A stretch of 64,000 nucleotides of DNA from Wurfbainia villosa (lineage: Eukaryota; Streptophyta; Magnoliopsida; Zingiberales; Zingiberaceae), in NCBI GenBank assembly GCA_025175895.1, contig CM045997.1, forward strand, positions 109,884,434 to 109,948,433, in the 5' to 3' direction. Made by a program: the position numbers and the translations under genes. The stretch's first letter is position 1. Each line of letters starts with the position of its first letter. Below, piece after piece: positions 23,829-35,531 of the stretch. A model generated the notes under the pieces. It made no database searches, was not told the DNA's origin, and saw only the letters and a list, made by a program, of their open reading frames with translations.

Positions 23829-24187
23829 TAGAGATCCATATAACAAATTCTTACCAATATCCGAAACATATAACATATCGTTTAGAGTTAGTTTCTTACC
23901 TGAGGTCATTTTCAACATCACTTTCCACGACTCTTGATTTTCGAGGTTGCTGAATTCTCCATATACAACTTTTCTCCATCTCTAACTTCTTCAAAGTTGT
24001 GAAGTAGCTCTTTGTTGCAACACACATGTTTGGTGGCACCCGTATCGATCCACCATTGTCATGGGTTTGAGTTCATAAATTTTACTTCAGAGATCATGGC
24101 ACAAAGATCCATATATGTTCCCTCATTCAGATTGTCCTCCTATTTCTTCTTTGCCTTTCTTCACTCTAAAGATTTGTGACCGACTCA
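23829..24187 (-). pseudogene. Element F protease and gag knuckle remnant
   Basis: The minus strand reads W-W-I-D-T-G-A-T-K-H-V-C, with the aspartic protease D-T-G at plus 24035-24046, then L-L-H-N-F-E-E-V and L-N-D-M-L-Y-V-S-D-I. Upstream (24100-24187) a basic stretch R-V-K-K-G-K is the tail of the gag zinc-knuckle area. Frame changes are present. The region ends abruptly at the E insertion point 24188. Confidence 0.88.
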
Positions 24188-24388
24188 TGTGGGGACCTAT
24201 TTGATGTGCTAGAGGGGGTGAATAGCGGTTTCTCGATTTCGTCATTTTGATCGCGTTCGTCTATAAAATATTAGCACAGTGGAATATACAAAATAATAGA
24301 AATAAATACAAGACAAACATAACACACGAACATAATATTTTTACATAGTTTAGAACCTATGGTTCCTACTCTACGACGATGCTTAGTG

Positions 24389-24393
24389 ATCTA
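24389..24393 (+). repeat. Left target-site duplication of N2
   Basis: atcta, repeated exactly at 27941-27945. Confidence 0.95.
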
Positions 24394-25760
24394 TGTTAGT
24401 AATCGTTGGAATGGCTAGAGGGGGGGTGAATAGCGTAGATAAAATTCGCTCGCGTTTGTGTCTACAATTTCGTTAGTGCGCAGCGGAAGTAGAAATAATA
24501 AAGGTGATAACAAAATAGACAACAAGCTAACACAATGATATAACGTGGTTCAGAACCGCACGGTTCCTACTCCACGGATCGAGCTCTAAAGAGTCCTAGT
24601 GATGCACACGCACTCACTAATGATAAACACTCCTTCTCGACACAAGTCGGAGGCGGAGAAACCCCTTACAATAGATCTTACAACAGTAAGAACGAAATAC
24701 AAGCAATATACAATGTAAATATGAAATACAAGTAAAGAAAAGACTTTACAACACTTGTTTTGATTGCTTGAATGCTTGGTTGCTTGCTTGCACTTGGAGA
24801 CCTGATTTGCACCAACAAATCGCCCCAATAGCCCTCAAGAACCTTTTGGTTTTTCCTCCATCACGAGCTCCATATATAGCTTCAACTCGTGGCCGAGAAA
24901 GTCTATCACGATCGATCAAGACCATCACGATCGATGCCACTGTTGTCGGGAGACAACGGCTAGTTCCACGCTGGATAAGTCCAACGGAACTACCATCACG
25001 ACCGACAGACCATCACGACCGATGGAGTCCTCACTCGACCATTCGAGTCTCGACTCCATTCTTTGGCCGAATTCGAGCACCCCGACCGATCATACGATCA
25101 CCGATCGCTGAGCATCACCGATCGCTAACCTATGGCGCGATCGCTAGGCCATAACCCGCAAATAAACCCTAGTTGATTTCGGTCCACCGACCGCCACATG
25201 GCACACCGACCGCACACCTCAAACATGAGGTTTTAAACCAAGTATGGTTCCCACATACTTGCTAGACCAACTAGACCTAAGCCTTCTAGTCACCTCCATC
25301 ACCTCACGCCTCTCGGATCCTCCAAGTCATCCATGACTTGTTCATCCATCGCGCTTAGCCTTCAGTGCTTAAATCGGCTATGTCATGCTAATGATGTCTA
25401 CACCGCAAAGGCACATTGGACTTATGCTGCCAAGACTCCCGCTTGGACTTTACGCCGCCAACCATTGGACTTATACTGCCAAGACTCCCGCTTGGACTTT
25501 ACGCCGCCAATATCAAACCCTTGGACTTCTCAAATGCCAAGACTCAGGCTTGGACTTTCCCTTGCCAACCCATGCCAAGACCATGCTTGGACTTTCCTTG
25601 CCAACCCATGTTGGACTTTACATTGCCAAGTGTCCGACTTGGACTTTCCATGACAATTATATTGTCATATGTTTTTGTCGAAACATCAAAACACATCATA
25701 ACATCACTCGAGCCCAACTCGAGTCCTGGTCAATCGTGACCTGGGCCGATTGCACCAACA
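24394..25760 (-). repeat. 3' LTR of N2
   Basis: The left end is tgttagtaatcgttggaatg then gctagagggggg; the right end is gattgcaccaaca. Its U3 (about 24890-25230) carries CGATCG/CGACCG words where sister LTRs carry AGTCGACTG. Words gccaagactcccgcttgg recur at 25430-25660. A minus-strand TATA-like gctatatatgg lies near 24868-24878. Confidence 0.9.
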
Positions 25761-27245
25761 ATCTCCCCCTTTTTGATGTTTGACAAAAACCAAACAAATA
25801 ATTGAGTTAGAATACTAACTCAAATCCTTTACCAATTATCCTAAATATTCTCCCCCAAACATTCTCCCCCTTTTTGACTAACATCAAAAAGGTTTTCTCT
25901 CCAAGGAGGTCAATGTCTCATGTCCCAATGAGATCTTACAATCTCCCCCTTGGTTCAAAAATACCTAGGATGCCTACCATCTTCCTAGTGATAAGTCCCA
26001 TATCACTCAAGAGAGGCAATCCTATTCACTCTCCCAATTTCCAAATTGGGTTTCTAAAAATCCATCAATTTTCCAAATTGATAACATTCTCCCCTTCAAG
26101 GAGAAAAACACATCCATCATCCCAAGATGGATATCTCCCCCTAAAGGCTTGCTCCCCCTTGACCATTGCACCAACAATGTCCTTGGGAAGTCCCTAAGCC
26201 AATAGGAACTTTAAACCGTCAAAATTAAGGTTAGAAATTCAACATTTAACTTTCCACACCTTAAAATTGATATAAACCCTAAACAACTCTCCTAATCCAT
26301 ATCCAATAGCTTTTCACCCTTTATAATGCTTCCCAAAGCATATCCTAGGGTTAGGAGTGGTTAGGGACCTTTGCCATGGCTGAACACGGACTAACCAAAC
26401 TTAGTTTTCCCGAAATCAGCCTTGGCAGTCGACTCTACCAATGATCGACACACTCATCGATCATTGCCACTCAGTAGGCGGATCGGTGATAATAAATTTC
26501 AATTTGATTATCAGAATCGAGTTTCAGAAAATCATAAATAATTATACGTATATCGAAAAATCACGAAACTTGATACGTATAATACCTATGACACATACAA
26601 TGGGGAAAAAATGTTTGAAAAATATTTTACCCATAAAATAGTGAATTTGATACAAAACTCAAAACCATTGAAATTTTCAATGTTTTGGCCCTAATTTGTA
26701 TCAACTTCATCAATGGTGATTGCTATCAAAAGATAGACTTCACCAAGGTTTTCTAAAATGATTTTAAAATGTTTTCAAAACCTTATCTTGGATCATATTC
26801 CTTGGGCTCTATGTGTGTGACTTGTACATGAGCTCTCCTAATGATCCACAACTAAAATTAGATGAGTTTTAGTTCATCTAGATGCAAAAACTATGCACCT
26901 TGAACTTAGCTCATATCCTAGCATCTCACATGTATCTATGGTGTATAAATACACATACATGTCAATTAGATGTGAGATGTGGGTTTTGTTCTCCCTAAAC
27001 TAGGGTTTCATGCATTTTCTAAAGCAACTCTACTTGATTCCCTTATAAATGGGACTCCAAGTCATGTCATAGTCCATAAATCAATTTTAATTAAATGCAT
27101 GAATGATTATGGCATTTGAGATGATATAAATAAGCATATGCTCATAATCATGATGGCATGGCATAATATGAAATCTAAGAACACATGACATTTAAAGTAA
27201 CCCTAAACAATGTCATGACATGGTATATGATAGCAATACAATTAT
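25761..27245 (-). other. Noncoding interior of N2
   Basis: It has a dense set of minus-strand polypurine runs (25761, 25850, 25862, 25940, 26135 and 26150 areas), all of the gggggag type. No gene is visible. Confidence 0.75.
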
Positions 27246-27940
27246 ATTAGTCGACTGCTCGAGCTATCAGTCGACTGCCAACCTATGGCAGTCGACTGCT
27301 AGGCCATAACCCGCAGTCAAACCCTAGTTGACTCGGTCCAGTCGACTGCCACATGGCACCAGTCGACTGGCACACCTCAAACATGAGGTTTTAACTCAAG
27401 TATGGTTCCCCCATACTTGCTAGACCACCCTTAGCCTAGACCTAAGCCTTCTAGTCACCTCCATCAGCCTCACGCCTCTCGGATCCCTCCAAGTCATCCA
27501 TGACTTGTTCATCCATCGCGCTAGCCTTCAGGTGCTTCCGTCGGCTATGTCATGCTAACGGTGTCTACACCGCCAAGGCATATTGGACTTACGCCGCCAA
27601 GACTCCGCTTGGACTTTACGCCGTCAACCATTGGACTTATGCTGCCAAGACTCCCGCTTGGACTTTACGCCGCCAATATCAAACCCTTGGACTTCTCAAA
27701 TGCCAAGACTCAAGCTTGGACTTTCCCTTGCCAACCCATGTTGGACTTTCCATGCCAAGACCATGCTTGGACTTTTCTTGCCAACCCATGTTGGACTTTA
27801 CATTGCCAAGTGTCCGACTTGGACTTTCCATGACAATTATATTGTCATATGTTTTTGTCGAAACATCAAAACACATCATAACATCACTCGAGCCCAACTC
27901 GAGTCCTGGTCAATCGTGACCTGGGCCGATTGCACCAACA
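27246..27940 (-). repeat. 5' LTR fragment of N2
   Basis: It matches 25075-25760 closely over the outer half, but each CGATCG-type site in that copy is a CAGTCGACTG site here (about 27249-27370). Confidence 0.92.
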
Positions 27941-30893
27941 ATCTACCCTCACTAAAACCTCTCCTTCTCAATTTGACACTGGAGGCGAAAAAACCTTACA
28001 ATATCTTACAACAATAAAAAAAAACAAATACAAGACAAGGCAAGCAAATACAAATGTAAAGAATGAATAAAATACAAATAACACTTTACAAGATTGCTTG
28101 ATCACTTGAATGCTTTTGGTTGATTTGAGATGCCCTTGAAGGTTTAGAATGCAACAGTCTTATCCTTCAAAATCTCCCAAAAAACTACTTCGAATCCTCC
28201 ATCTCGAGCTCCTTTTATAACCTGTGTATGGTTGGATTTCCTCCTAGCAATTGACTATCAAAAGACACCAGTTGACTGCTCGCCTATCTATTGTCTCACA
28301 ACAGATTAATCTATGTTGGATTCTGCCCAACGGATACCCTAATAGTCGACTGCCAAGTTAGTAGTCGACTACGAGACCTTCTGTGCTCTGACCACTTATT
28401 ACCAGTCAATTACTATACCCTAGCAGTCAACTTCTCAAGGCCAGTCGACTGCCAAATACTAGCAGTTGATTGTCAGAGCCACAATCAATAGTCAAGCCTC
28501 AATTGACTACTCGATCAGTTGATTGGGTCTTAACCCTAGTCGACTGCTCAAGTCAAACTAGGTTCCCGAGTGTTGTGCACTTCATAAGTCAACTGCTAAA
28601 CCTCAAACATGAGGTTTAACCCAAGTATGATCCCCTCATACTTGATCAACCACCCTTGGCCTAGACCTAAGCCTTCTAGCCACCTCCATCAATCTTATGC
28701 CCTTAGGGTTCGTCCGAGTCCTCCACGACTCATTCACCTTTCGCACTAGCCTTCAGATACTTTCATCATCTATGTTATGCCTTCGAGTATCCTTAGCCTA
28801 GACCTAAGCCTTCTAGCCATCTCCATCATTCTCACACCCTCAAGGTATATCTGAGTCCTCCACGACTCCTTCGCCCTTCGCATTAGCCTTTAGGTGCTTC
28901 CATCGGCTATGTCATGCTAACCGGGTCTCCTTTTCCAAGTGGTCGCGCCTTCTGGACTTCTTCATTGTCAAGCCTTAATGCTTGAACTCTCACCGCCAAG
29001 ACTACACACTTGGACTTACGTGTCCAAGATTACACCCTTGGACTTTTCTTCGCCAAATATCCATATTTGGACTTTCATCGCTAAGACTACACACTTGGAC
29101 TTACGTGGCCAAGACTACACTCTTTGACTTTTCCTTTACCAAGTATCCATAGTTGGACTTCTCCATTGCCAAGAATCCAATCTTGGACTTCCCTTGCCAA
29201 GTCTCCAAACTTGGACTTCCACTCGAGTTTCACTCGAGCTAGGTCAACTTTGACCTGAGGCAAATTGCTCCAACAACCTCCTTATCACAATCTCCCCCAT
29301 ATGACCTTAGATATCCAAAATATTCACTTGTCATATGGTCAACATATAGTCAAACCATATTGTTAAATAATGGTCAAATCCATTGTCAAATATCAAAACC
29401 CTACTCGAGTCCCACTCGAGTTTGGTCAATCATGACTTGGGTCGATTGGACAAATATTCTCCTCCTTTTTTATGTTTGACAATACATTTAAGTTAGGTTA
29501 TCCCATAAACCCAACTTAACTCTTCTTATGTCAAAGCATAATGAAGGTTTACCTAACTTAAACCATTACTTCTCCCCCTTTGACATACATCAAAAAGTAT
29601 ACCAAGAGTTTTCAATGTTTCTTCTCCCAATGAGATCCCTCATTCTCCCCCTTAGTCCAAAATCATCTTGGATACCTTCACTCTTCTTAGTGATACAACC
29701 CTTATCACTAAATGAGAGGCAATCCTCATTCTCCCCCATAAAAAAAACATCCATCATCTCTTTATGGACAAACTCGCCCTAAAGATTTGCTCCCCCTTGA
29801 CCATTGCACCAACATTATCCTTGGAGAGTTCCTAAGCCTATAGGAAATCTAAACCATTGAAAATATGGGTAAATGTTCAAACTTGAACTTTAACCTTCCT
29901 TAAACTTTGATACTCTAACCTAACTAGCTCTCATAATCATTTTCAATAATCATTTCACCCTTCCAATGCTTCTCTAAGCATATCATAGGGTTAGAATAGG
30001 TTAGAGGTTAGAGTACCTAGGGTGGATGATAGATGGCTAAACAAACTTTGTTTAGCCGAAATCAGACCCAACAGTCAACTGAAATTAGATATCAGTCGAC
30101 TGAACCATGACCAATCGACTGCTCCATGTGGCAGTCAACTGGTTTCTGCATTTGCATAAATCAGTGTTCAGAATTGAGATTTTAAATTTCATAAGTAATT
30201 ATATGTTTTTCTAAAAATTTTGAAATTTCATAATATAATACTCGTGTCAAAAATTATGAGTAAAAAATAATTTTATATGAAAATACTCATTATTTTGAAA
30301 GATTGATACAAAGTTTAAAAACATTGAAACGTTTCAATGTTTTGTCTAACTTTGTGTTAATATTATCAATGGTGATTGCTATCAAAAGATAGACTTCACC
30401 AAAGTTTTTCAAAATGATTTTAAAATGTTTTCAAACCCTTATATTGAATCAGGATCAATGGGCTCAATGCATATGACTTATACATTAGCTTTTCTCATGA
30501 TTCCTCATTATCATTCAATGAGTTCTAAGTTCATTTTGATATACCATTTAAGTACCTTGAACTTAACTCATTATCCTATCATCTCACATGTAGCTAGTGT
30601 GTATCAATACACACATAAGTCATCCTTATAGTTCTTGTGAGATGTGTGTTTTGTTCTTCCCTAATCTAAGGGTTAATGCATTATATCTAGGCATACCCAT
30701 TTGATTCCTTTATCTAGCTAGGACATGAAATAATGTCATTTGTCCTTAATTATAAATTAATTAATCTAAATGCATGAATATGATCATGGTATAAATGATT
30801 GAAAATTTCACAGCATGATATAATTAAATTAAGTATTATCATGACATTTAAAATAATAACATGACATATAGCAAACAAAGCATGACAACTATT

Positions 30894-30898
30894 ATAAT
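30894..30898 (+). repeat. Left target-site duplication of S2
   Basis: ataat, repeated exactly at 32492-32496. Confidence 0.92.
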
Positions 30899-32491
30899 TG
30901 TTAGTGCAATCAGCTCAGGTCACGATTAATCAGACTCAAGTTTGACTGGAGAAATATTTTGATGTTCGACAAAATGATTGATAATGGAAAGTCCAAGTCA
31001 TTGGTGCTTGACAATGAAAATGTGATTGTCATGGGAAGTCCAAGAATGGTCTTGGCATTTGGGAAGTCCAAGTCATGTGTACTTGACAATGGAAAGTCCA
31101 AGTCATTGGTACTTAACAATTGGAAAGTCCAATCATGGGTCTTGGCAAAGGAAAATTCCAAGTCATAGGTACGTGGCAAGGAAAGTTCAAAGGTATAGTC
31201 TTAGCAGCATAAGTCCAAGTTGTAGTCTTAGCAGCGTAAAGTCCAAGTGAACTTTGGCGGTGAAAGTCTAATTATTGATACTTGGCAATTGAGAAGTCCA
31301 AGGGCGTGATATTGGTTGCATAAAGTTTAAGTTGTAATCTTGGTGGCATAAGTCGAATATTTGGCGGCGTAAAGTCCAAGCGTGTGTCTTGACAGCGTAA
31401 GTCCAAATGTACCTTGATAAAGTAGACCCGGTTAGCAAGATAATAGCCGATGGAGGTACCTAAATGCTAGCGTATTGATGAACAAGTCATGGATGACTTG
31501 GAGGGATCCGATAGGCGTGAGACTGATGAAGGTGGATAGAAGGCTTAGGTATAGACTAAGGGTGGTCTATCAAATATGAAGTGATCATACTTGAGTTAAA
31601 CCTCATGTTTTAGGTTTATCAGTTGACTAAGGTTATGGATCAGTCGACTGGTCGAGTGTTTGACACTTGGTAGCCTAGTCAACTTAGATCAGTCGTCTAA
31701 GATTATGACCAGTCAACTGGTCAAGGAGTCGACTGAGGCTCGACTGTTGATTTGTGGCTCTAGCAGTCATCTGCTAGGGCTTAGCAGTCGATTGATTTAA
31801 GTGGACACGAGCATAGAAGCTTTGGTAGCCAGCTGATCAGTCGACTGTCGGGCCAGCAGTCGACTATTGGTAAGGGCAGTCATTTGTTAATGTATCCGTT
31901 GGAATTTTTCCAGTGTTGATTGAGCAGTTGTGAGACAACGACACTGTGGGCAGTCGACTGTTAGGTGCAAAATCAGCTTGATGCAGGTTATAAAAGGAGC
32001 TCGAGATGGAGAATTTTGCATCAATTTTTGGGGAGATTTTGAAGGGGAATTGTTGCTTCATTCCAAACCTTCAAAAGCAATTCAAAGCAAACAACAAGCA
32101 AAGCAATCAAAGCACTCTTTTATAAAGTTTTTCTTTGTATTTCATTTGTATTATTGTACTTGATTGTATCTTATTGTTGTATTACTTTTGTAATCACTTG
32201 TAAGAGGTTTCTCCACCTCCGAAGTATTTTTTGAGAAGGAGAGTTTCATTAGTGGTGGTGTGCATCACTAGAGCTCACTTGAGCTCGACCTGTGGAGTAG
32301 GAACTATAGGTTCTGAACCACATTATATCGCTTATCATGTGTGTTTGTATTGTTGTTATCATTTGTATTTTTTTGTATATTCTGCTGCGCTAACAACAAT
32401 TATAGACAAGCAATTGAATGAACATGATCAAATCCATCAAACGACGAGGAATCGCTATTCACCCTCTCTAGTGATGCCAACCGTTCCTACA
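30899..32491 (+). mobile_element. Solo LTR S2
   Basis: It is 1,593 bp, starts TGTTAGTGCAATCAGCTC and ends tcaccctctctagtgatgcc plus a short tail to CCTACA, in plus orientation within the minus-strand E. The perfect 5-bp duplication and the continuous sequence at the matching place in D show that it is a solo LTR left by recombination. AAGTCCAAG words fill 30985-31390 and GTCGACTG palindromes 31620-31960. A TATA-like box ggttataaaagg lies near 31986. Confidence 0.92.
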
Positions 32492-32814
32492 ATAATATCA
32501 AGGTATAAAAATACCTAAGTTTTAAGCTTAATTATCATTTACTAAATTTATACCGATTTTCCATAATAAACTAATCTCTCAAGTGTGTCAAAATCCAAAA
32601 TGACACACTTTTGACTATAATCCTATTTGTGTCAATTTTGATCAATTTTTCAACCTTTATAATTTCTATTGGCACATCCTAAAATCTTTTAGGATAATAA
32701 TCTTATCTAATTTTTAAGGTATCTCATTACCTTGAAAATATCCTAAAGTGTCAACTCTACCATGATTAGATTAACTACTCATCCATTTAAGGTTGACACA
32801 CCTTAAACCCATCT

Positions 32815-34444
32815 AGCGTAAAGGAATACGCTTATAGGAACTCAAAACCTATTCGAGCCCCTTGGATTAACTAGGTATTCACTAGGGATGAGTTCCCTAG
32901 ATACCTTCCTAATGCCCCTTCTAAGCTTGGAAGTCTTGGTCATTATGGTATTTTCAAGATTAATCCTAGGGATAACTTTTCTTGTAATCTTGTTAGTGAC
33001 TTTCCTAGATTTCTTTGAAACCTTAATCACTAGACATCTATCATGGTCAATTCTAGGGATGACTTTCCTTGTGACCTTGACTTTCCTAGACCTAGGGTTT
33101 GTTCCATAGTTAAATGAAACATTGTAATAGGTTAGCATATATAGCTTCCTTGGACTTAGGTTTGTGACTCAAACCCTTCTTGTCCTTAAGGTAGGTTTTG
33201 CCTTCTAATATCTAAATTTTGACTACTATATCCATTAAGCATATTTTCGATTCTCCCAAGGTTTTTTTTCCATTTTCTCAAGTTTTGATCTCAAAGCTTG
33301 ATTTTCCTCCACTAATGCCGTAATTTTTGATTTTTCATTATTTCCTTGGATTTTCTTCTTCCTCCTAGGCATATGCCAAGATTTCTTAGAAGTATCACCT
33401 AAGTAGTCTTAGGGTTATCCTTAGGCCTAATATTAAATGCTTAGCATCTAAACAAAAAAATTTATTTCTAGCATGATTTTGATCATGAATAATTGCAAGT
33501 GCATTAAAATCATTTATAGCATGCTTCTTAACCTTAAAATTTGAAAATGTAGTATTAACAATTACCTTAGCCTTAGGAGCTTCCTCTATATTTGAGCTCT
33601 CTCCCTTATTCTTCTTAGGGTGACTCCCCCTCGTACATTGTCTCTGGTAGTGCCCTTTTTGTTGGCATCTAAAGCACACAATGTGCTCATTGCTCTTGCA
33701 GATCGGGGCACCGACTTCCTTTACCTTCTCCTTCGCCTTTGGTGTTGGTTGAGCCTTCTTGACTCTTTATGGGCATTTGCTTTTATAATGCCCTACTTCC
33801 CTACACTCAAAGCAAGTTATATGTTTTTTATTTTTAACAATTGCATTTGAGTTACCTAGCTCGATGGTAAGTGAATTGTGGTCTAGTTCTTCATTTCTTC
33901 CTGAGATAGATGGCTCCTCTACTTGCTCCAGTGTGGAATGTCTCTCCTCCCTCTCAATCCTAGAGGTGGAAGCTTCTTCAACCTCCTCTTCCTCAGAAGT
34001 TGAGCACCTCTCAACCTCTGAATCCTCGAGCTCTTGAGATGTTGAGTTTTCTTCTTCTTCGGGCTCATTATCTTCTTTACTTTGAGCCGATGAAGGTTTC
34101 TCATAGTATTTTGCCAATTTGCTTCATATTTCTTTGGCATCCTTATAATCACCTAATTGACACAAGACATCATCATGCATTAAATTACTTAGAAATTTTA
34201 TTACCTTAATATTTTTATGGAATTTTTGAAGTTGTTCCTCAGTCCATTTCTTTATCTAGAGGAATCCTCCTTTCGACTCTCTTGGAAAATCAAAACCACA
34301 CTTCAAGATGACCCAATCTTCAATTTCCATTTGAAGGAATGTCTCGATCCTTATCTCCCATAAATCAAATCTCTCAACTCCGTAGAATCCATAAGACAGA
34401 GGAGTGTTGATATTGTATCCTAGTCTATCATTGGGCAACTCCAT
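32815..34444 (-). pseudogene. Element E gag-like gene, interrupted
   Basis: It starts M-E-L-P-N-D-R-L-G-Y-N-I-N-T, a diverged version of D's gag. An acidic Glu/Ser-rich middle (34117-33900) and two CCHC knuckles follow: C-F-E-C-R-E-V-G-H-Y-K-S-K-C (about 33780-33825) and C-F-R-C-Q-Q-K-G-H-Y-Q-R-Q-C (about 33635-33680). A stop follows directly after the first knuckle and there are further frame changes. The C-terminus ends in a F-W-V-P-type motif near 32830. Its function would be RNA packaging. No pol follows it. Confidence 0.83.
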
Positions 34445-34534
34445 TCTTCTACTCCTCTAGTGCTTGCTCTCTTGGCGGTTAGTCCTTGAAGAGCGGCCTC
34501 GCTGATACTACTTGCAGGTCTTCCAAGCAAGTTC

Positions 34535-34547
34535 GAGTCTGATACCA
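34535..34547 (-). promoter_or_regulatory. Primer-binding site of E
   Basis: The minus strand reads tggtatcagactc, an initiator tRNA-Met PBS with a transposed tail, two bases from the 5' LTR. Confidence 0.8.
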
Positions 34548-34549
34548 AT

Positions 34550-35531
34550 TGTTGGGACTAGTTTGATGCGCTAGAGGGGAGGGTGAATAGCGATTTCTCG
34601 ATTTTGTCATTTTGATCATGTTTGTCTGTAAAATGTTAGCACAACGGAATATACAAAATAATAGAAACAAATGCAACACACGAACACAACATTTTTACGT
34701 GGTTTAGAACCTACGGTTCATACTCCACGGCGGCGCTTAGTGATCTACCCTCACTAAAACCTCTCCTTCTCGGTATGACACCACCAGAGGCGAAGAAACC
34801 TCTTATAATATCTTACAACAATAAGAAAATCAAATATAAGACAAGACAAGCAAATACAAATGTAAAGAATGAATGAAATACAAATAGCACTTTACAAGAT
34901 TGCTTGATCACTTGAATGCTTTTGCTTGCTTTGAGATGTCTTTGAAGGTCTGAAATACAACAACACTTCCCCTTCAAAATCTCTCAAAAAATTGCTCCGA
35001 AATCCTCCATCTCAATCTCCTTTTATAACTTACGTATGGTTGGATTTCTACCTAGCAGTCGACTGTCAACCTATATGTTGCCTCACAATGGATTAATCCA
35101 CGTTGGATTCTGTCCTACGGATACCCTAGTAGTCGACTTCTCTTACCAATAGTCGACTACAAAGCCAGTAGTTGACTATGAGATATTCTGTGCTCTACCC
35201 ACTTATTATCAGTCGATTGTTATACCTTAGTAGTCGATTGCTCAATCGACTGCCAAACCCTAGCAATTGACTGCCAAAACTTCAATCAACAGTCAAGCCT
35301 CGGTCAACTACTTGACCAGTCGACTGGGTCATAATCCCAATCAACTGCTCAAGTCAAACTAGACTCCCGAGTGTTGTGCACTCGACCAGATAACAAATCC
35401 AACGCTCCATTGACTGTTAAACTTCAAACACGAGGTTTAACCCAAGTATAATGTCCTCATACTTGATCAACTACCCTTGGCCTAAACCTAAGCTTCTAGC
35501 CAACTCCATCAGTCTCATGCCCTCAGGGTTT
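34550..35531 (-). repeat. 5' LTR of E, truncated by G
   Basis: It begins tgttgggactagtttgatg and gctagaggggaggg, and matches E's 3' LTR up to catgccctcagggttt, where G starts. The missing half should lie beyond G but is not present to the right of G. Confidence 0.88.

Larger units (their letters stand above)
16373..24187 (-). mobile_element. Tork-like copia element F, body broken by N1, S1 and E
   Basis: Reading leftward, the coding order is a gag knuckle remnant and protease (24187-23829), GAG-pre-integrase (22744-22387), integrase C-terminus plus RT (18948-17576) and RNase H (17575-16900), then non-coding 3' DNA. Solo LTR S1 splits protease from GAG-pre. N1, together with a deletion, has replaced the integrase core. 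E truncates F upstream of the protease. The coding motifs differ from the Sirevirus elements here and resemble Tork/TAR-type copia. F is the oldest element in this part of the nest. Confidence 0.85.
24394..27940 (-). mobile_element. Gag-less derivative N2 of the gag-only family
   Basis: It is bounded by a perfect 5-bp duplication, atcta. It has a complete 3' LTR (24394-25760, 1,367 bp), 1.5 kb of non-coding interior (25761-27245), and only the last 695 bp of the 5' LTR (27246-27940). Gag, PBS and half an LTR are missing through an internal deletion. The uninterrupted target is seen in E's own other LTR near 34738-34765. Confidence 0.93.
24188..29456 (-). repeat. 3' LTR of E, interrupted by N2
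   Basis: It begins tgtggggacctatttgatg at 24188, stops at 24393, resumes after N2 and ends gattggacaaata at 29456. It has a tandem duplication of about 137 bp (28654-28790 and 28791-28920), which explains its extra length. GTCGACTG palindromes lie at about 28340-28600. Confidence 0.85.
29457..32814 (-). other. Noncoding 3' interior of E, containing solo LTR S2
   Basis: It matches the D interior without the SINE. Polypurine-like minus-strand runs are near 29572, 29644, 29726 and 29792. S2 occupies 30899-32491. No gene is supported. Confidence 0.75.
24188..35531 (-). mobile_element. Gag-only LTR element E, containing N2 and S2 and truncated by G
   Basis: The 3' LTR is 24188-24393 plus 27946-29456 (1,717 bp after removing N2). 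The interior is 29457-34549, with gag at 34444-32815. The 5' LTR is 34550-35531, cut by element G. It has the same organisation as D and no pol. The left junction falls in F. The true right end has been lost. Confidence 0.88.

Noticed and set aside
24394..27940. Diversity-generating retroelement as the cause of motif switching between LTRs
   Set aside because: There is no template/variable repeat pair or matching RT. The changes are whole-motif replacements rather than adenine-directed.
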